A stretch of 64,000 bases of DNA from Streptomyces sp. AP-93 (GTDB taxonomy: Bacteria > Actinomycetota > Actinomycetes > Streptomycetales > Streptomycetaceae), in NCBI RefSeq assembly GCF_022808175.1, contig NZ_JALGBX010000001.1, positions 434,001 to 498,000 on the forward strand. The letters are read 5' to 3'. Within the stretch, counting starts at the first letter, position 1. Every line of letters starts with the position of its first letter. The notes beneath the pieces were generated by a model that did not search any database, had not been told where the DNA came from, and saw nothing but the letters and a program-made list of their open reading frames with translations. Shown here in pieces: positions 39,646 through 48,905 of the stretch. The position numbers and the translations under genes were made by a program.

Positions 39646-39671
39646 TTTTGAACTGACTGGTCAGTTCAAAA
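39646..39671. promoter_or_regulatory. TetR-type operator
   Basis: TTTTGAACTGAC-TG-GTCAGTTCAAAA has perfect 12-bp arms around a 2-bp centre. It overlaps a TAGTTT hexamer at 39642 and ends at the ribosome site (AAAAGGAGG) of the ABC ATPase gene. The likely ligand is the TetR protein encoded by the last gene of the same operon. Confidence 0.85.
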
Positions 39672-39684
39672 GGAGGGGGAGGGC

Positions 39685-40662
39685 GTGGACAGCCCGCACG
39701 GCGCGGCCGTCAAAGCCGAGGACTTCGGAGTCAAGGGCCCGCGCGGCTGGGTGTTCCGGGGTGTCGGGATCGACGCGGCACCCGGCTCGCTCATCGCGGT
39801 CGAAGGCCCCTCCGGGAGCGGGCGGACCTGCCTGCTCCTCGCCCTCACCGGCCGGATGAAGCCCACCGAGGGCCACGCCGAGATCGGCCGCCACCGGCTG
39901 CCGAAGAAGATGGCCGCGGTCCGCCGCATCGCCGCCCTCGGCCCGGTGCCCGGGGTCAACGACCTCGACCAGGCCCTGACCGTCGCCGAGCAACTGCGCG
40001 AGGCAGCACTCCTCCAGCGGCGCTACGACGGACCCGTCCGCGCCCTGCTCCGTCCGCGCGAGGAGCGCCGCGCCTCGACCGCGGCCCGGATCGACGCCGC
40101 GCTGGACGCCGCCGGACTGGACGTCGCCGCCCTGCCGAAGGGGCCGCGCACCTCCGTACGGGACCTGGAACGGCTGGAATCCGTACGGCTGTCGGTGGCC
40201 ATCGCACTGCTCGGCTCGCCGCGCCTGCTGGCCCTGGACGACCTGGACCTCAAGCTCTCGGACTCCGAGCGCGCCGAGGCCTGGGACCTGCTGCGCTCCC
40301 TCGCCGCCGCCGGGACCACCGTCCTCGCGGTGTGCAGCGAGGCCCCGTCCGACGCGACGGTCCTGCGCACCGGGCCGGCGGCCACCGCGGCCGGTGCCGC
40401 GACCGACGACCCGGCCGCGGCCCCGGCCGCGGGATCCGCCGAGGTGCCCCGCCCCACGGACTCCAAGGTCACCTGGGGCATCCAGGCCACCGCCCCGCAC
40501 GACTCCGACGGCACCGACGGCACCGCCGACTCCGACGGAACCGACGCCGACGCCGCCGCTGACAGCGACGGCGCCGCCGGCGTCGGCGTCGCGGCCGCCG
40601 CCCACGACCCGCACGACACGAAGGGGGACGACGATGCGCTCGCCGAAGCTGGCCGCGCTTGA
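39685..40662 (+). CDS. ABC transporter ATP-binding protein (degenerate signature)
   Basis: A 325-residue protein with an ABC-type Walker A (GPSGSGRT near residue 40, Arg in place of Lys) and a Walker B-like LALDDLDLKL. The LSGGQ signature is replaced by TSVRDLERLES. ATP hydrolysis is therefore uncertain. The last 100 residues are low in complexity (runs of Asp, Thr, Ala, for example DSDGTDGTADSDGTD). GTG start with a strong AAGGAGGGGG. It overlaps the YhgE/Pip gene by 29 nt and probably works with it. Confidence 0.8.
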   Translation: MDSPHGAAVKAEDFGVKGPRGWVFRGVGIDAAPGSLIAVEGPSGSGRTCLLLALTGRMKPTEGHAEIGRHRLPKKMAAVRRIAALGPVPGVNDLDQALTVAEQLREAALLQRRYDGPVRALLRPREERRASTAARIDAALDAAGLDVAALPKGPRTSVRDLERLESVRLSVAIALLGSPRLLALDDLDLKLSDSERAEAWDLLRSLAAAGTTVLAVCSEAPSDATVLRTGPAATAAGAATDDPAAAPAAGSAEVPRPTDSKVTWGIQATAPHDSDGTDGTADSDGTDADAAADSDGAAGVGVAAAAHDPHDTKGDDDALAEAGRA

Positions 40663-42718
40663 GCTGAAGCGGTTCGGGCGGGGGAAGCTGCCCCGGGCCG
40701 CCCTCGTCTCGCTGCTCCTGCTGCCGCTGCTCTACGGAGCCCTGTACCTCTGGTCCTTCTGGGACCCCTACAGCCGCCTCGACAAGGTGCCGGTCGCCCT
40801 CGTCAACTCCGACCGAGGCGCCACCGTCGACGGGAAGCAGATCGACGCCGGCGGCGAGATCACCCGCAAGCTGCGCGACAGCAAGACCTTCGACTGGCGC
40901 GAGGTGAGCGCCGAAGAGGCGGCCGAGGGGCTGGAGAACGGCACGTACTACCTCTCCCTCACCATGCCCGCCGACTTCAGCGCGAAGATCGCCTCCAGCT
41001 CCGGCGAGGACCCCGCCACCGGAGCCCTCCAGGTCAAGACCAACGACGCGAACAACTACATCGTCGGCTCGATCTCGCGCAGCGTCTTCTCCGAGGTCCG
41101 CTCCGCGGCGTCCACCAACGCCTCCCGCGGCTTCCTCGACAAGATCTTCGTGAACTTCTCCGACCTCCACGGCAAGACCGCCGAGGCCGCCGACGGAGCC
41201 GACAAGCTCACGGACGGCGCGGGCAAGGCGCAGAAGGGCGCCAAGGACCTCGCCGACGGCCTGGACACGGCGAAGGAGAAGAACGGCGAGCTCACCGGCG
41301 GACTGAAGAAGCTGAACGTGGCAGCCGGACAGCTGGAGACGGGTACGAAGGACGTCGCGGCCGGCACCCAGAAGCTCGCCGACAAGGTCGGCGGCGCCGC
41401 CGACAAGGCCCGCCCCTTCCTCAAGGACCCCAAGAGCCTCGCGGACAGCGCCGAACTCGTCGCCGACACCGCCCGGGTCGTCAACAACCACCTCGAAGCC
41501 TTCGCCAAGGCGGCCCCGGCCGCCGCCACCGTCACCCAGCGCGTCTCCACCGGCGCCGCCGACATCTACGCGAAGACCTGCACCACCGGCGCGCAGCCGC
41601 TCCCCGACACCTGCCCGCAGCTGAAGAAGCTCAAGGACGATGCCGCCGAAGCCGCCGAACTCGCCGGTGACGTCGACACCCTGATCAAGAACGCGAACGG
41701 CGACCTCTCCACCCTGCGCAAGCAGCTCACCGACCTGGAGCGCGAAGCCCGCCTCCTCGTCACGCGGGCCCCCGGCCTCTCCGCGGACCTCGAAGCCGCG
41801 GTCACCCAGGTGAACGCCCTCAACGACGGCGCCCACAAGGTCTCCGACGGCATGGCCCGGCTGCACACCGGCATCGGCTCCGCCACCAAGGGCTCCGGCG
41901 AACTCGGCACGGGCGTCGGCAAGCTCGGCGCCGGCGCGCACGACCTCGACGGCGGCCTGGTCAAGCTCGTCGACGGCAACGGCGACCTCGCCGGCGGCCT
42001 GCACGAGGGCGCGGCCAAGATCCCGGCCTACGACCAGCAGCAGCGCGATGCCCGGACCGAGGTCATGGCCGACCCGGTACGGCTCGCCAACCAGTCCCTG
42101 CACAAGGCGCCCAACTACGGCACCGGCTTCGCCCCGTACTTCATCCCGCTCTCCCTCTGGGTCGGCGCGATGGTCGCCTACATGCTGATCGCACCCCTGA
42201 ACCGGCGGGCGCTCGCCGCCGGGGCCTCGCCCTGGCGGATCGCCCTCGCGGGCTGGCTGCCCGTGGCCGGGATCGGCGCCGCGCAGGTGGGCGCACTGAT
42301 GTCCGTACTGCACTGGGGACTCGGCCTGGAGATGGCCCGGCCCGTGCTCACCGTCGCCTTCCTGATGCTGGTCACCGGCTGTTTCGCCGCGATCGTCCAG
42401 TGGCTCAACGCCAAGTTCGGCGCGGCCGGGCGGATCCTGGTCCTGGCCGTCCTGATGCTCCAGCTGACCTCGGCGGGCGGCACCTATCCCGTCCAGACCA
42501 GCCCCGGCTTCTTCAACGCCATCCACCCCTACCTGCCGATGTCGTACGTGGTCGAGAGCCTGCGCCGGCTCATCACCGGCGGCGACCTCGCCCCGGTCTG
42601 GGAGGGCTGCGCGGTCCTCACCGCCTTCACGGTCGGCGCCCTCGCCCTCACCGCTCTGGCCGCCCGCGGCAAGCAGGTGTGGACGATGGACCGGCTGCGC
42701 CCGGAACTGAGCCTGTAG
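40634..42718 (+). CDS. YhgE/Pip-family membrane protein
   Basis: A 694-residue ABC-2-type protein. One membrane segment lies near residues 22-40 (AALVSLLLLPLLYGALYLWS), then a 460-residue extracellular part with PVALVNSDRGATVDG, a long coiled region with YhgE-type repeats (ADGADKLTDGAGKAQKGAKDL and GLHEGAAKIP), and five membrane segments in the last 200 residues. Relatives act as phage receptors or in export (Esx-like, lipid or peptide efflux). ATG 40634 has AAGGGGGA upstream. Middle gene of the TetR-controlled operon. Confidence 0.88.
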   Translation: MRSPKLAALELKRFGRGKLPRAALVSLLLLPLLYGALYLWSFWDPYSRLDKVPVALVNSDRGATVDGKQIDAGGEITRKLRDSKTFDWREVSAEEAAEGLENGTYYLSLTMPADFSAKIASSSGEDPATGALQVKTNDANNYIVGSISRSVFSEVRSAASTNASRGFLDKIFVNFSDLHGKTAEAADGADKLTDGAGKAQKGAKDLADGLDTAKEKNGELTGGLKKLNVAAGQLETGTKDVAAGTQKLADKVGGAADKARPFLKDPKSLADSAELVADTARVVNNHLEAFAKAAPAAATVTQRVSTGAADIYAKTCTTGAQPLPDTCPQLKKLKDDAAEAAELAGDVDTLIKNANGDLSTLRKQLTDLEREARLLVTRAPGLSADLEAAVTQVNALNDGAHKVSDGMARLHTGIGSATKGSGELGTGVGKLGAGAHDLDGGLVKLVDGNGDLAGGLHEGAAKIPAYDQQQRDARTEVMADPVRLANQSLHKAPNYGTGFAPYFIPLSLWVGAMVAYMLIAPLNRRALAAGASPWRIALAGWLPVAGIGAAQVGALMSVLHWGLGLEMARPVLTVAFLMLVTGCFAAIVQWLNAKFGAAGRILVLAVLMLQLTSAGGTYPVQTSPGFFNAIHPYLPMSYVVESLRRLITGGDLAPVWEGCAVLTAFTVGALALTALAARGKQVWTMDRLRPELSL

Positions 42719-42739
42719 CCCGAAGGGACGGGTTGACCT

Positions 42740-43387
42740 GTGAGAATCAGCGCCATGGAAAGCAGCAGCACCGGTACGGCCGGGGGCGGCGGCCGCCGCC
42801 AGGCCACACGGCAGAAGCTCTACGAAGCGGCCGTCACCCTCATAGCGGAGCAGGGCTTCTCCGCGACCACGGTCGACGAGATCGCCGAGCGGGCGGGCGT
42901 GGCGAAGGGCACCGTCTACTACAACTTCGCCAGCAAGAACGACCTCTTCGAGGAGCTGCTGCGGCACGGCGTCGGACTCCTGACCGAGTCCCTGCGGACG
43001 GCGGCCGAATCGACCGAGGCCAGGGGCGGGACCCGGGTCGAGGCGCTCGACGAGATGATCCGGGCCGGACTGGTCTTCATCGACCGGTACCCCGCCTTCA
43101 CCCAGCTCTACGTCGCCGAGCTGTGGCGCACCAACCGGACCTGGCAGTCCACGCTGATGGTCGTCCGGCGGGAGGCCGTCGCCGTCGTCGAGACGGTGCT
43201 GCGCGAAGGCGTGGAGCGGGGTGAGCTCAGCGCGGAGATCGACGTGCCGCTGACGGCTGCGGCGATGGTGGGGATGGTGCTGGTGGCGGCGCTGGACTGG
43301 CAGTCCTTCCAGAGCGAGCGGTCGCTGGACGACGTGCACTCGGCGCTGTCGCTGCTGTTGCGGGGCCGGGTGAGCGGGAACCGCTGA
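42740..43387 (+). CDS. TetR/AcrR-family regulator of the ABC/YhgE operon
   Basis: A 215-residue repressor. The helix-turn-helix is TTVDEIAERAGVAKGTVYYN after the helix ATRQKLYEAAVTLIAEQGFS, and the C-terminal ligand domain has the usual Trp/Tyr-rich stretch (YVAELWRTNRTWQS). GTG 42740 has AAGGGA 11 nt upstream; ATG 42755 is an alternative with a weaker site. It is the last gene of the operon and most likely binds the palindrome at 39646-39671, giving autoregulation with release by an exported compound. Confidence 0.88.
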   Translation: MRISAMESSSTGTAGGGGRRQATRQKLYEAAVTLIAEQGFSATTVDEIAERAGVAKGTVYYNFASKNDLFEELLRHGVGLLTESLRTAAESTEARGGTRVEALDEMIRAGLVFIDRYPAFTQLYVAELWRTNRTWQSTLMVVRREAVAVVETVLREGVERGELSAEIDVPLTAAAMVGMVLVAALDWQSFQSERSLDDVHSALSLLLRGRVSGNR

Positions 43388-43475
43388 CGGTTCCCGCTGC
43401 CGGTTCCCGCTGCCGGTGACCCCCGATCGGCGGTGCCGCGGGGGTGGCGGGGCCGCGTAGAACTGGTGGGGCGGG

Positions 43476-43517
43476 TGAGTATCCGTACCTAGGCGCGGAA
43501 ATGAGTACCTGCGCGGA
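43476..43517. promoter_or_regulatory. paired TGAGTA motifs resembling MacR sites
   Basis: TGAGTATCCGTACCTA (43476-43491) and TGAGTACCTGCGCGGA (43502-43517) start 26 bp apart. The first matches 11 of 14 fixed positions of the MacR consensus TGAGTAC-N2-GTACTCA. The second keeps only the left half-site. They lie in the 666-bp gap 43388-44053 after the tetR gene, with no protein gene clearly downstream on either strand before the repeat. Confidence 0.4.
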
Positions 43518-43625
43518 TGGGCGCGGGGCGCGTTGACGCCAGACTGGGGGCTACGGACAGGGACCCGGGCCGGACCGCCGACACGGGGCGGCAGGTGCGG
43601 ACCGGGTCTCTCCGGCCGACGGGGT

Positions 43626-43684
43626 GGGAACACGGCCGAGGCCGGGGCTCGGGGGGATCGAGCCCCGGCCTCGGCCGTGTTCCC
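43626..43684 (+). terminator. perfect 26-bp stem hairpin
   Basis: GGGAACACGGCCGAGG continuing to 43651 pairs perfectly over 26 bp with 43659-43684, around a 7-nt loop (GGGGGAT). It lies 239 bp after the tetR stop. It is the strongest simple hairpin in the window, and a likely transcription end for whatever starts near 43500, or for the ABC operon. Confidence 0.8.
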
Positions 43685-43761
43685 GTTCCGGCGAAGCCCG
43701 GCCCCGGCTGCGGGTGTGCCGCTGCGCGGGGCGAAGTCCCCGCAGCGACCCTCACCGCTGC

Positions 43762-43990
43762 GCGGGGCGAAGTCCCCTACCCGCCCTTCGCCCGTTCCCC
43801 GGGGCTGCGCCCCGGACCCCCCTGGGGCTCCGCCCCAGACCCCGCGCCTCAAACGCCGGCGAGGCTGAAATTGCCCCACGGGCAATCCAGCCCGCGACGG
43901 GCGAAATCCACCCCCGCCGGCGTTTGAGGCGCGGGTCCGGGCGGAGCCCGGGGAACGGTGGAAGGGCGGGTAGGGGACAGCCCCGCAGGG
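43762..43990. repeat. nested inverted repeat element, copy 4
   Basis: Outer arms at 43772-43801 and 43948-43979, inner CCTCAAACGCCGGCGAGGCT at 43847-43868 and its inverted partner at about 43913-43929. The centre holds ATTGCCC-CAC-GGGCAAT. Extra GCGCGGGGCGAAGTCCCC modules precede it. It ends 60 bp before the transglutaminase gene. Confidence 0.85.
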
Positions 43991-44053
43991 CACCCCGACC
44001 CGCCCCCACCGTCAGCCGCGGCCGCGCAGCGGGATGCGGGCCCGGCCCCGCCG

Positions 44054-46480
44054 TCAGCCGCGGCTGCGCAGGGGGAGCCGGGTGCGGAGGCGGGCCGTGG
44101 CCGAGGCCGCGCGGTCGGTCAGCGCCGCCCACCGGGCCGAGACGGCCCAGCGCACGCGCGCCGCCGAGCGGGGGAGGAACAGGGCCCGCAGCCGGGACCA
44201 TCGGGACACCCCCGCGAGGAGCCCCGCACGGGCCAGCCCCACGTCCTGCGCCAGGTCCCCGTACGAGGGCTCCGACCCCGGCGGAGCATAGAGCGCGCGC
44301 TCCACCGAGCCCGCGACCCGGCGTACGGCATCGGCCGCCGCCGGATCCAGCCGGCCCAGGGACACCACCCGGTCCGCCGCCCCCCGGGGCGACAGCGCCT
44401 CGTCCGGGACGATCCCGACGTCCCACGCAGCGTCGCCCAGCTCCCGCCAGGCGGCGAGGACCTGCCCCGAGCCGAGCCGCCGCGCGCGCAGTCGCCCGCG
44501 CCACAGGAACGGCAGCAGCGGCAGGGCGAGGAGCAGGAGGCCGGCGGCCGTCCAGGCGAGCACGGTGCCCGCCGAGGGGCCGTCGCCCCCCGCGCCCGTG
44601 TTCCGCTGCGCCGCGAGCGGACCGCACTCGCCCAGCTTCTTCTGGTCGGCGGGGCAGTCGTCCGCCGTCGAGGGCCTGGCCGAAGGCTGCACCGCGCTCG
44701 CGGACGGGGCCGACGTCGGCGCGTTCGGCAGGGGCTGCGGGGTGGTGGGCCGGCTGTATTCCGGGACCGTGATGCCCGAGCGGGGCGTCGGCTCGAAGCG
44801 GGTCCAGCCCACGCCCTCGAAGTACAGCTCCGGCCAGGCGTGCGCGTCCCGCATCGAGACGTTGACGACGCCGTCGGACTGCTTGACCCCGGGCGTGAAG
44901 CCGACCGCGACCCGCGCCGGGATCCCGAGCGTGCGTGCCATCGAGGCCATCGAGAAGGCGAAGTGGACGCAGAAGCCCTCCTTGTCGGCGAGGAACTTGG
45001 CGATGGCCTGCGAACCGGTACCCGAGGACACCTTCGTGTCGTAGCGGAACCCGCCGCTCACCGCGAAGTAGTCCTGGAGTTTGACCGCCGCCGAGTAGTC
45101 GTCCTTCGCGCCGCGCGTCACCTCGCGGGCCGTCTGGACGACGACCTCCGGCAGGTTGTCCGGCACCTTCGTGTACTCGGCCGCGATCTCGGGATTCGCC
45201 GCCGGCGCGCTGCGCAGCTGCTCCGCCGTCGGGTTCAGCAGCAGGCTGCGCACCGAGTACTGCACGCCCTGGGCGTTCTGGAACTTGTCCTTGCCCAGCT
45301 GGTCACCGACGAGCGTCCGCCCGGCCGGCTCGAACCGCCACTTCCCGGCGATGTCCACCCCCGTCGCCGGATACGGCATCGGCAGGTAGCGCTGCGCGTA
45401 CGTCTGCGCCGAGGAGATGAAGGTCTGCACCTCGGTCGCGCCGTTCAGCACGCCGTCGCTCACCCCGGGCGGGTTCGGCATCCGCTTCGGGACGTCCGTC
45501 AGGGCCCGCCCCGAGGCCTCCCACTTGACGCCGTTGAACTCGTCCAGCGCCAGGATCCGCAGGTACTGCTCGCTGAGCTGCGGGCTGTCCGTGCGGTACC
45601 GCAGCACCACCCGGTTGTCCTGGGTGTTCAGGCTGCTCTGCAGGGAGACCAGCGGGTTGACCGCCTGGATCGACGGGCCGAGTCCGTTGCCCTCGCCCTC
45701 GCCCGCGCCGCCGCCCGGGCCCAGTACTCCGCTGCCCATCGAGGGCAGCACCACCGGCACCGCCAGCGCCAGACCCAGCGCGACCGCGCCGATCCGCCGC
45801 CCCGTGCGCACCGGGGCGAGCGCCTGCCCGCCGCCCGGGGATCCGGCGGACACTCTCCCGCGCGGGGCGGCGCCGAAGACCCGGCCCCACTGTGCGAGCC
45901 GGTCGCGGCCCTCGGCCAGGAGGAGGAGGAGGTAGCCGCAGCCCGCCAGCACGAAGGAGACCCAGGAGGCGCCGCCGGAGCCGGTGGCCGCGCCCGACAG
46001 GCCCGCCGCCACCGAGTACAGCGCCAGCAGCGGCAGCCCGGCCGCGGCGGCCGTGCGTACGGTCACCGCCAGCAGGTCGACCAGCAGCCCGATCAGCAGC
46101 ACCCCGGACACCAGCAGCAGCCGGATCCCGTCCGTCAGCGGCGCCGGCATCGAGAACTCGTTCACGTCCTGCACGCCCTGGCGGAACAGCGCGCCGAAGT
46201 CCGTCACGAGATAGTCCAGCAGTCCGTCGCCGGCGACGGACTGCATCTTCCCGCCGAACAGCAGCATCAGCGCCAGCAGCGATACGAGGACCTGCGCCGC
46301 CACGGTCAGCGTCCGGGCCAGCGGCACCCGCCGCGCCCCCGCGCCCACCGCGCTCTGCAGCGCCAGCAGCGCCGCCGCCTGCGGCAGCCAGCCGGCCGAT
46401 TCCACCAGCGGGTTCAGCGACCAAGCGGTGAACAGCGTCGCCAAAGCCGCGAAGACCGTCAGTCTCGCCCGCCCGCTCAT
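44054..46480 (-). CDS. membrane transglutaminase-like protein (DUF3488)
   Basis: An 808-residue protein. Residues about 5-270 contain six or more membrane segments. The extracellular transglutaminase core has Cys in EGFCVHFAFSMASM, the His in RDAHAWPE and an Asp in the VGWTRFEPTP region. After a Pro/Ser-rich linker a further membrane segment (TVLAWTAAGLLLLALPLLPF) leads to a cytoplasmic DUF4129-like tail. ATG 46480 overlaps the DUF58 stop by 4 nt. Last gene of the MoxR-DUF58-transglutaminase operon. Its targets are unknown. Confidence 0.9.
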   Translation of the reverse strand: MSGRARLTVFAALATLFTAWSLNPLVESAGWLPQAAALLALQSAVGAGARRVPLARTLTVAAQVLVSLLALMLLFGGKMQSVAGDGLLDYLVTDFGALFRQGVQDVNEFSMPAPLTDGIRLLLVSGVLLIGLLVDLLAVTVRTAAAAGLPLLALYSVAAGLSGAATGSGGASWVSFVLAGCGYLLLLLAEGRDRLAQWGRVFGAAPRGRVSAGSPGGGQALAPVRTGRRIGAVALGLALAVPVVLPSMGSGVLGPGGGAGEGEGNGLGPSIQAVNPLVSLQSSLNTQDNRVVLRYRTDSPQLSEQYLRILALDEFNGVKWEASGRALTDVPKRMPNPPGVSDGVLNGATEVQTFISSAQTYAQRYLPMPYPATGVDIAGKWRFEPAGRTLVGDQLGKDKFQNAQGVQYSVRSLLLNPTAEQLRSAPAANPEIAAEYTKVPDNLPEVVVQTAREVTRGAKDDYSAAVKLQDYFAVSGGFRYDTKVSSGTGSQAIAKFLADKEGFCVHFAFSMASMARTLGIPARVAVGFTPGVKQSDGVVNVSMRDAHAWPELYFEGVGWTRFEPTPRSGITVPEYSRPTTPQPLPNAPTSAPSASAVQPSARPSTADDCPADQKKLGECGPLAAQRNTGAGGDGPSAGTVLAWTAAGLLLLALPLLPFLWRGRLRARRLGSGQVLAAWRELGDAAWDVGIVPDEALSPRGAADRVVSLGRLDPAAADAVRRVAGSVERALYAPPGSEPSYGDLAQDVGLARAGLLAGVSRWSRLRALFLPRSAARVRWAVSARWAALTDRAASATARLRTRLPLRSRG

Positions 46481-47895
46481 CCCCAGCCCCCCGCCGAACC
46501 CGAACCGCCCGCCGCGGCGATCGGCGCGTTGCCCGCCTGCCGCCACAGCTCCCCGAAAGCCACCCCGGGCGGGGCGGCCAGCGCCGTCCAGCCCGCGTCG
46601 CGCAGCCCGCCCAGGCGCTCCTCCAGCGGAGGCAGCCCCTGCGACGTCACCGAAGCCAGGCCCTGAGGCCGCCCGGACCAGTCCGCGGAGTCCAGGACGA
46701 AGGCGACGGCGCCTCCGCCGCGGCGGCACATCTTGGCCGCCAGTCCCGTCTGTACGTCGTCCAGGTCTCCGAAGAAGGCGATGAGGAGCCCGTCCCCGCC
46801 GGCTCCGCCGAGGCCACTGCCGGCGCCGTTGCTCCGTACCGCGTCGCAGGCCCGCGAGAGGCCCGCGCCGTCGGAGTGGCCGACCACCGCGAGGGTGTCC
46901 ATCAGCAGGCCGGCCGCCTCCGCGGACTCCTGCCCGCCGGAGGTGAAGCCGCCGCCCTCGCGGGGCACGCAGTCACCGGTGTCGGTCAGCAGCCGCACGG
47001 AGAAGCCCTGCTCCAGCAGGTGCACCAGGGCCGACGCGGCGGCGGAGACGGCCCACTCGAAGGCGGAGTCGGGGCCGGCGCCCTCGTAGGCGAGGCGCCG
47101 GGTGTCCAGCACGACGGTGGCCCTGCTGCGCTGCGGCTGCTCCTCGCGGCGCACCATCAGCTCGCCGTAGCGGGCGGTGGAGCGCCAGTGCACGCGGCGC
47201 AGGTCGTCGCCGCGCCGGTAGCCGCGCGGGATCACGTCGTCCTCGCCCGCCAGGGCCAGCGAGCGGCGGCTGCCGTCGCCGTAGCCGGAGGACTCGCCGG
47301 TGAAGCGCACCAGGGGCAGCGCCTCGGTGCGCGGGATGACGGTGAGGGTGTCGTAGGCGGAGAAGGAGCGGGTCAGCTCGACCAGCCCGAAGGGGTCGGT
47401 GAGGCGCAGCTGGAGCGGGCCCAGCGGGTAGCGGCCGCGCAGATCGGAGCGGACCCGGTAGGACACCTCGCGGCGGCCGCCCGGCTCCACCCGGTCCAGC
47501 ACGAAGCGCGGCCGGGGCCCCAGCACGTACGGCACCCGGTCCTGGAGCATCAGCAGCCCGGTCGGCATCCGCGAGGTGTTGTCGAGCCGCAGCTGCACCC
47601 GGGCCTCGGAGCCGGCGGGCACCCGCATCGGGGTCAGCCGGCGGGTGCCGGTGACCCGGTGGCGGGTGCGGTGCAGGGCCAGGACGCAGAGCAGCGGCAG
47701 CACGGCGAGCAGCAGTCCGACCCGGAGCAGCTCGGACTGCCCGAGGACGTACGCGCAGAGCCCGGCGGCGATCCCGGCGGCCAGGAAGGACCGGCCGCGG
47801 GTGGTCAGCCCGGACAGCGACGCGCGCAGCCCGGCCGCGCTCCCGGCGGACTGCGGGCCCCGGCCGCCCGCGCCGTGCGGGGCGCCGGCGCTCAT
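46477..47895 (-). CDS. DUF58 domain protein (VWA-like)
   Basis: A 472-residue protein with two N-terminal membrane segments (FLAAGIAAGLCAYVLG and LRVGLLLAVLPLLCVLAL) and the DUF58 signature IPRGYRRGDDLRRVHWRSTARYGELMVRREE near residue 225. The C-terminal half has a VWA-like fold (TVVLDTRRLAYEG). Such proteins work with MoxR ATPases in protein maturation or assembly. The ATG overlaps the moxR stop codon by 1 nt (TGATG). Confidence 0.9.
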   Translation of the reverse strand: MSAGAPHGAGGRGPQSAGSAAGLRASLSGLTTRGRSFLAAGIAAGLCAYVLGQSELLRVGLLLAVLPLLCVLALHRTRHRVTGTRRLTPMRVPAGSEARVQLRLDNTSRMPTGLLMLQDRVPYVLGPRPRFVLDRVEPGGRREVSYRVRSDLRGRYPLGPLQLRLTDPFGLVELTRSFSAYDTLTVIPRTEALPLVRFTGESSGYGDGSRRSLALAGEDDVIPRGYRRGDDLRRVHWRSTARYGELMVRREEQPQRSRATVVLDTRRLAYEGAGPDSAFEWAVSAAASALVHLLEQGFSVRLLTDTGDCVPREGGGFTSGGQESAEAAGLLMDTLAVVGHSDGAGLSRACDAVRSNGAGSGLGGAGGDGLLIAFFGDLDDVQTGLAAKMCRRGGGAVAFVLDSADWSGRPQGLASVTSQGLPPLEERLGGLRDAGWTALAAPPGVAFGELWRQAGNAPIAAAGGSGSAGGWG

Positions 47896-48905
47896 CAGAA
47901 GCCCCGGATGCCCGCGCCGGGCGGGATCTCGCCGCGCGAGGGCGCGGCCGGTACGGGGGTGCGCTGGAGGATGTCGGCGACGACCTGCTCGGCGGTGCGC
48001 CGGCTCAGCTGGGCCTGAGCGGTGGGCAGCAGCCGGTGCGCGAGCACCGGTCCGGCCAGGGCCTGGACGTCGTCGGGCAGGACGTAGTCCCGTCCGGCCA
48101 GGGCGGCGGAGGCCTTCACGGCACGCAGCAGGTGCAGGGTGGCGCGGGGCGAGGCGCCCAGGCGCAGGTCCGGGTGGCTTCGGGTGGCGGAGACCAGGTC
48201 GACGACGTAGCGCCGGACGGGCGGGGCCACGTACACCTCGCGGACGGCTTCGATGAGCTTGCCGATGTCGTGGGCGTGCGCGACGGCCGTCAGGTCGTCG
48301 AGCGGGGAGAGCCCGCCGTGCACGTCGAGCATCCGCAGCTCGGCCTCGGGGCTCGGGTAGCCCACCGAGACCCGGGCCATGAAGCGGTCGCGCTGGGCTT
48401 CGGGGAGGGGATAGGTGCCCTCCATCTCCACCGGGTTCTGGGTGGCGACCACCATGAAGGGGCTCGGCAGCGTGTAGGTGGTGCCGTCGATGGTGACCTG
48501 GCGCTCCTCCATGGACTCCAGCAGCGCGGACTGGGTCTTGGGGGAGGCGCGGTTGATCTCGTCGCCGATGACGATCTGCGCGAAGATCGCACCCGGTTTG
48601 AACTCGAACTCCCGGCGCTGCTGGTCGTAGATGCTGACGCCGGTGATGTCCGAGGGCAGCAGGTCCGGAGTGAACTGGATCCGCTGGACCGAGCAGTCGA
48701 TCGACTTGGCGAGCGCCTTGGCCAGCATCGTCTTGCCGACGCCGGGAACGTCCTCGATCAGCAGGTGGCCCTCGGCGAGCAGGACGGTCAGCGCGAGCCG
48801 GACCACCTCCGGCTTGCCCTCGATCACGCTTTCGATCGATTCCCGCACCTGCTGCGCCGTGCTGGTCAGATCCGCGAGGCTCGCTCGGTCGTCATACGTG
48901 GTCAC
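47895..48905 (-). CDS. moxR: MoxR-family AAA+ ATPase
   Basis: A 336-residue ATPase. Walker A is EDVPGVGKTMLAKALA, Walker B VIGDEINRA, sensor 1 VVATQNPVEMEGTYPLPEAQ, and the arginine region is QRDRFMAR. MoxR proteins act as chaperones with a VWA/DUF58 partner, encoded next. GTG 48905 has GAGGAG 6 nt upstream and gives the usual start MTTYDDRASLADL; longer readings to 49043 are not supported. First gene of the operon. Confidence 0.92.
   Translation of the reverse strand: MTTYDDRASLADLTSTAQQVRESIESVIEGKPEVVRLALTVLLAEGHLLIEDVPGVGKTMLAKALAKSIDCSVQRIQFTPDLLPSDITGVSIYDQQRREFEFKPGAIFAQIVIGDEINRASPKTQSALLESMEERQVTIDGTTYTLPSPFMVVATQNPVEMEGTYPLPEAQRDRFMARVSVGYPSPEAELRMLDVHGGLSPLDDLTAVAHAHDIGKLIEAVREVYVAPPVRRYVVDLVSATRSHPDLRLGASPRATLHLLRAVKASAALAGRDYVLPDDVQALAGPVLAHRLLPTAQAQLSRRTAEQVVADILQRTPVPAAPSRGEIPPGAGIRGF

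Noticed and set aside
39646..39671. Rho-independent terminator of the upstream gene.
   Set aside because: The upstream genes are transcribed in the other direction, and the palindrome overlaps promoter-like and ribosome-site sequences, as for an operator.
43501..43536. 11-codon frame MSTCADGRGAR after the TGAGTA motifs.
   Set aside because: No ribosome site and no stop-linked terminator at the right distance; kept only as a side note to the small-RNA idea.
40469..43993. 1174-codon reverse frame opposite the ABC/YhgE/TetR genes.
   Set aside because: It spans three well-supported forward genes and a repeat, has no domain, and arises from low stop frequency at this GC.
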